From assembly GCA_016763815.1 (NCBI GenBank), contig JAESTB010000277.1:1-7057 (forward strand): a DNA stretch of 7,057 nt, read 5' to 3'. Below the pieces are notes generated by a model. That model was not told where the DNA came from. It saw only the letters and a list, made by a program, of their open reading frames with translations, and did no database searches. This document shows, in pieces, positions 4,855-7,057 of the stretch. A program made the position numbers and the translations under genes. The DNA comes from Arenicella sp. (GTDB lineage: Bacteria; Pseudomonadota; Gammaproteobacteria; Arenicellales; Arenicellaceae). Within the stretch, counting starts at the first letter, position 1; the number at the start of each line of letters is the position of its first letter.

Positions 4855-5672
4855 CAACGCTTATAGCGTTTACCGCTGCCGCACGGGCATGGCGCTTTTT
4901 TACGGATGCGCTCAGCGAGGTGAACATCGGCACGGTTTTGTTTGTAGAAACCTTCGAGTTGCTGGTACAGAAGAGGGTGCTTCTGTTTTAAGCGTTTAGG
5001 GCGCTCAAAGAAGTACTCGGTCGCAACTGAGTAGAACTCAGCATTATTGGTTGCGCCGTAATCGCGAATATCACTTTTACCTAACCGTATCTCAGTGATT
5101 TTTCTGGCGATCAGCTCTAACCACGGAAGCGAATAACTTTGCTCGACGATTTGTCGCGGCAAGCCGTCGATATCACCATCGGCCAAATCAATCAAATGAG
5201 CGAACTCGTGGAGAGCAACATTGCGCTTATCGCGATCGTTATCAAACCCTTGATGTAACGCCGGTTGGCTTAAAATCATCTTGCCACGCAGATGTGCGGT
5301 GCCGACCAGACCGGTAATATTGGAATCATTCTGGCGGAACTCTGAGCTGTCATTGAATGAACTAGGTACTAGATAAACAGTGTCAACTTTGACGTAGTGC
5401 CATTGCTCGAAGCCCCAGGCTAAAATCACTGAACCCGAGGCAATCAGCATTCTATCGGCATCAGTTACTTCAAGCCTATGTCCGATAAATTCGGTGTGGT
5501 AGATGAATGCTAAGCAGCGCTGTTCAAATAGTGCTTGGTCGGTTGCACTCAACGTTGAGTAGAGAGAAACCTTGCTGCTTAGGATGTCTCGTTGATGCTG
5601 ACTAATTACAACGGGTGCCGGTGCTTCAGGAAACAAGGTGGCACGGAATCTAGATAATATTTTGCTAAACAC
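4836..5672 (-). CDS. mtfA: MtfA-family (M90) zinc-dependent peptidase with a C-terminal SEC-C motif
   Basis: This 278-residue protein has the zinc-peptidase motif H155-E-F-A-H159 followed by LIDLADGDIDG, and a third probable zinc ligand, Glu212, in AEFYSVATEYFFERP, matching MtfA (Mlc titration factor A). E. coli MtfA is a cytosolic peptidase of about 265 residues that binds the glucose-system repressor Mlc. No Mlc or ptsG gene is in the window, so that role is not shown here. The last 20 or so residues (about 258-278) add a SEC-C zinc-binding motif, C262-P-C-G-S-G-K-x-Y-K-x-C-C274, absent from E. coli MtfA. SEC-C is best known from the SecA C-terminus. The start is GTG; no in-frame ATG occurs before residue 75, and AGAG about 10 bases upstream is the only Shine-Dalgarno-like sequence. 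It is a single gene facing the redox cluster. Confidence 0.9.
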   Translation of the reverse strand: MFSKILSRFRATLFPEAPAPVVISQHQRDILSSKVSLYSTLSATDQALFEQRCLAFIYHTEFIGHRLEVTDADRMLIASGSVILAWGFEQWHYVKVDTVYLVPSSFNDSSEFRQNDSNITGLVGTAHLRGKMILSQPALHQGFDNDRDKRNVALHEFAHLIDLADGDIDGLPRQIVEQSYSLPWLELIARKITEIRLGKSDIRDYGATNNAEFYSVATEYFFERPKRLKQKHPLLYQQLEGFYKQNRADVHLAERIRKKAPCPCGSGKRYKRCCLKTA

Positions 5673-5687
5673 AAGGGCGCTCTATTC

Positions 5688-5713
5688 GGTTAAGTAATTA
5701 GGTTAGGTAATTA
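5688..5713. repeat. 13-bp tandem repeat just upstream of mtfA
   Basis: GGTTAAGTAATTA (5688-5700) is followed directly by GGTTAGGTAATTA (5701-5713), with one mismatch in 13. It begins 16 bp from the mtfA GTG, within the leader or core promoter on the minus strand. No good -35/-10 pair was recognised for mtfA. Nothing else in this 196-base gap was recognised apart from the dyad and the DUF885-gene promoter listed below. Confidence 0.85.
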
Positions 5714-5731
5714 GAATGTACGGAAAAACAT

Positions 5732-5792
5732 CTCAGCAGCTTGCCACGCCGCAAAATTATTCGCAATCGGGATTGTCGAATGCGATGCTGAG
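5732..5792. repeat. Nested inverted repeats between mtfA and the DUF885 gene
   Basis: The core, 5759-5781, is ATTCGCAATC, then GG, then GATTG-T-CGAAT: 10-base arms with one bulged T and a 2-base centre. Outside it, CTCAGCA (5732-5738) is the exact reverse complement of TGCTGAG (5786-5792). The core looks like a regulator-binding dyad more than a terminator, because it lies between divergent genes and has no T run. Confidence 0.75.
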
Positions 5793-5818
5793 TTGATTTA
5801 GTCTTTCAACGATTTGGC

Positions 5819-5847
5819 TTATGATGTTATACGACGATTAATATAAT
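5819..5847 (+). promoter_or_regulatory. Promoter of the DUF885 gene
   Basis: A perfect -10 hexamer TATAAT (5842-5847) lies 21 bases before the ATG, with a weak -35 TTATGA (5819-5824) at the ideal 17-bp spacing. The predicted transcript starts near 5853 and would have a leader of only about 15 bases, which contains the AGGG ribosome-binding site at 5858-5861. Confidence 0.6.
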
Positions 5848-5868
5848 TCAGCTTATCAGGGTTTTAAT

Positions 5869-7057
5869 ATGAACGCTTTTCGATTGATTTTTAGCCTAGC
5901 GGTGTTGGCTATGCTCAGTACCACGGTTTGTCTTGCTGAGAGCAAAGCCGATAGCGAGTTTGAAATATTAATGGATGACCACTGGGCGGGTCAGCTAAAA
6001 CAAAGGCCCGAATTTGCCACTAGTTTGGGAGTCAGGGACTACGACCATTTGTTAAGTGACCCGTCGCTCGCGGCCTATGACGCATCGATTAAGCAAGCAA
6101 AAGAATTCATTACTAAGCTAGACGCTACCAAAGTTGACAAGCTGAGTGAGGCTAATCGCCTGAATCACTCTCTCTTACTACTTGACCTACGTAACGAGGT
6201 CGAAGGTTCAAAACACGGTGGTAAATATCTAATAATGAATAATCGCTCAGGCCCGCATTTGAGTCTCACCGGTATGGTCAGTCGTTTGCCTTTTTTCAAA
6301 GAGAGTGATTATCACAGCTATCTAAAACGCCTAGCGTTGATGCCAGAGTATTTAACTCGTGCTAGTAGCCGTATCCAAGCCGGGCTTGACGCTGGTTGGG
6401 TACAACCTTGTGCCCCCATGAAAGGTTTCGAAGAGTCGATTGAAACGCACCTTGTTGACAAGGTTGCCGACAGCACCTTTCTCTCACCGTTTAGCGAGCG
6501 CCCGAGTATTGTTGATGAGCAGCGTTTCGCAAATATGAGATCAGAGGCGGCGTGGTTAATAGAGAAAGAGATTCTACCGGCCTTAAAACGTTTTAAAGAG
6601 TTCTATCTGCAACAGTACGCACCTAAATGTCGTGCAAATGTTGGCACTGACGATATGCCTGGCGGTAAGCAATATTACGACTATCGCGTAGCATACTTTA
6701 CTACCACCAAAGCGAGCGCCGATGACATTCATAACGTAGGCCTCTCTGAAGTTGCGCGAATTAAAGCGGAAATGCTTGAGGTTATCAAACAAGCAAAATT
6801 TGAGGGTAGCTTCGAAGAATGGTTGATTTACCTTCGAGATACGCCAGAATTTTATCCCAAGACGGCTGAAGAGAGAATGCAGGTGGCGTCGACTATTTCC
6901 AAAAAAATGGATGGCCAATTACCCAAGTTGTTTGGTAGATTGCCGCGCATGCCTTATGGGCTAAAGGAGATTCCCTTAGATATTGCCGAGAAAACCACCA
7001 CCGCGTATTACAACAGACCGGCTGGTGATGGCTCCCGTGCTGGTTTTTACTTTGTAA
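5869..7057 (+). CDS. Secreted DUF885 domain-containing protein, N-terminal part (cut by the window end)
   Basis: The frame stays open for 396 codons to the right edge. Residues 1-23 form a signal peptide (MNAFRLIFSLAVLAMLSTTV, then CLA) with likely cleavage after Ala23, so the protein is exported. The mature region matches DUF885 proteins, which run to about 600 residues. Recognisable parts include HWAGQLKQRPEFATSLGVRD (residues 38-57), a helical middle, the PGGKQYYDYRVAYFTTTKAS segment (264-283) and the end RPAGDGSRAGFYFV. DUF885 proteins are predicted zinc-dependent hydrolases or peptidases; their HExxH region usually follows the point where the window stops, so catalytic competence cannot be judged. 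The ATG has AGGG 7 bases upstream and a perfect -10 before that. It is divergent from mtfA. Confidence 0.9.
   Translation, partial: MNAFRLIFSLAVLAMLSTTVCLAESKADSEFEILMDDHWAGQLKQRPEFATSLGVRDYDHLLSDPSLAAYDASIKQAKEFITKLDATKVDKLSEANRLNHSLLLLDLRNEVEGSKHGGKYLIMNNRSGPHLSLTGMVSRLPFFKESDYHSYLKRLALMPEYLTRASSRIQAGLDAGWVQPCAPMKGFEESIETHLVDKVADSTFLSPFSERPSIVDEQRFANMRSEAAWLIEKEILPALKRFKEFYLQQYAPKCRANVGTDDMPGGKQYYDYRVAYFTTTKASADDIHNVGLSEVARIKAEMLEVIKQAKFEGSFEEWLIYLRDTPEFYPKTAEERMQVASTISKKMDGQLPKLFGRLPRMPYGLKEIPLDIAEKTTTAYYNRPAGDGSRAGFYFV

Noticed and set aside
4796..4999. Plus-strand frames (also 4806-4991) over the 3' end of mtfA
   Set aside because: They are antisense to the SEC-C motif and nearby codons of mtfA, and neither product resembles a known protein.
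6583..6918. Minus-strand frame inside the DUF885 gene
   Set aside because: The plus strand is a continuous, recognisable DUF885 protein through this whole stretch.

Overview
The window is ordinary chromosomal DNA, probably from a marine-type gammaproteobacterium. The clues are moderate GC content, a TfoX N-terminal-domain protein next to a TIGR02450 Trp-rich protein, a fused alpha/beta-hydrolase/OsmC protein, TrxC, an MtfA-type peptidase and a secreted DUF885 protein. The genus cannot be read from this sequence. Every function given here comes from recognising protein families by eye; no database search was run. No tRNA, rRNA, CRISPR array, insertion sequence or phage gene was seen, and no gene-free stretch exceeds 200 bases.

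Layout. (1) Bases 2-709, plus strand: the C-terminal end of a probable sulfotransferase, a TfoX N-terminal-domain protein and a small Trp-rich TIGR02450 protein. All three overlap end to start. The sulfotransferase end carries an in-frame 15-bp tandem repeat that separates a good Shine-Dalgarno sequence from the tfoX-like start. (2) Bases 693-2252, minus strand: a tightly packed four-gene operon, in transcription order a DUF2975 membrane protein, a small XRE/Cro-type regulator, a 70-residue lipoprotein and a 206-residue lipoprotein. It converges on and overlaps the TIGR02450 gene. (3) Bases 2253-2441: an AT-rich divergent promoter region with helically spaced repeats. (4) Bases 2442-4786, plus strand: a thiol-redox cluster of alpha/beta-hydrolase/OsmC fusion, thioredoxin 2 (trxC) and a FrnE-like DsbA-family oxidoreductase. 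(5) Bases 4836-5672, minus strand: an MtfA-family zinc peptidase with an added C-terminal SEC-C zinc motif. (6) Bases 5673-5868: a second divergent promoter region with a tandem repeat and a dyad. (7) Bases 5869-7057, plus strand: the N-terminal two-thirds or so of a secreted DUF885 protein, cut by the window end.

How the genes may work together. The redox cluster reads as a cytoplasmic peroxide and disulfide handling unit: OsmC-type peroxidase cysteines, a thioredoxin with its own zinc ribbon, and a CPWC oxidoreductase. The minus-strand operon pairs a membrane protein with a small DNA-binding protein, a recurrent DUF2975/XRE arrangement, and here two lipoproteins are translationally linked to it. 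Nothing in the window is clearly a new system. The points most worth checking are the MtfA-SEC-C fusion, the lipoprotein extension of the DUF2975/XRE pair, and the repeat that moves the ribosome-binding site.
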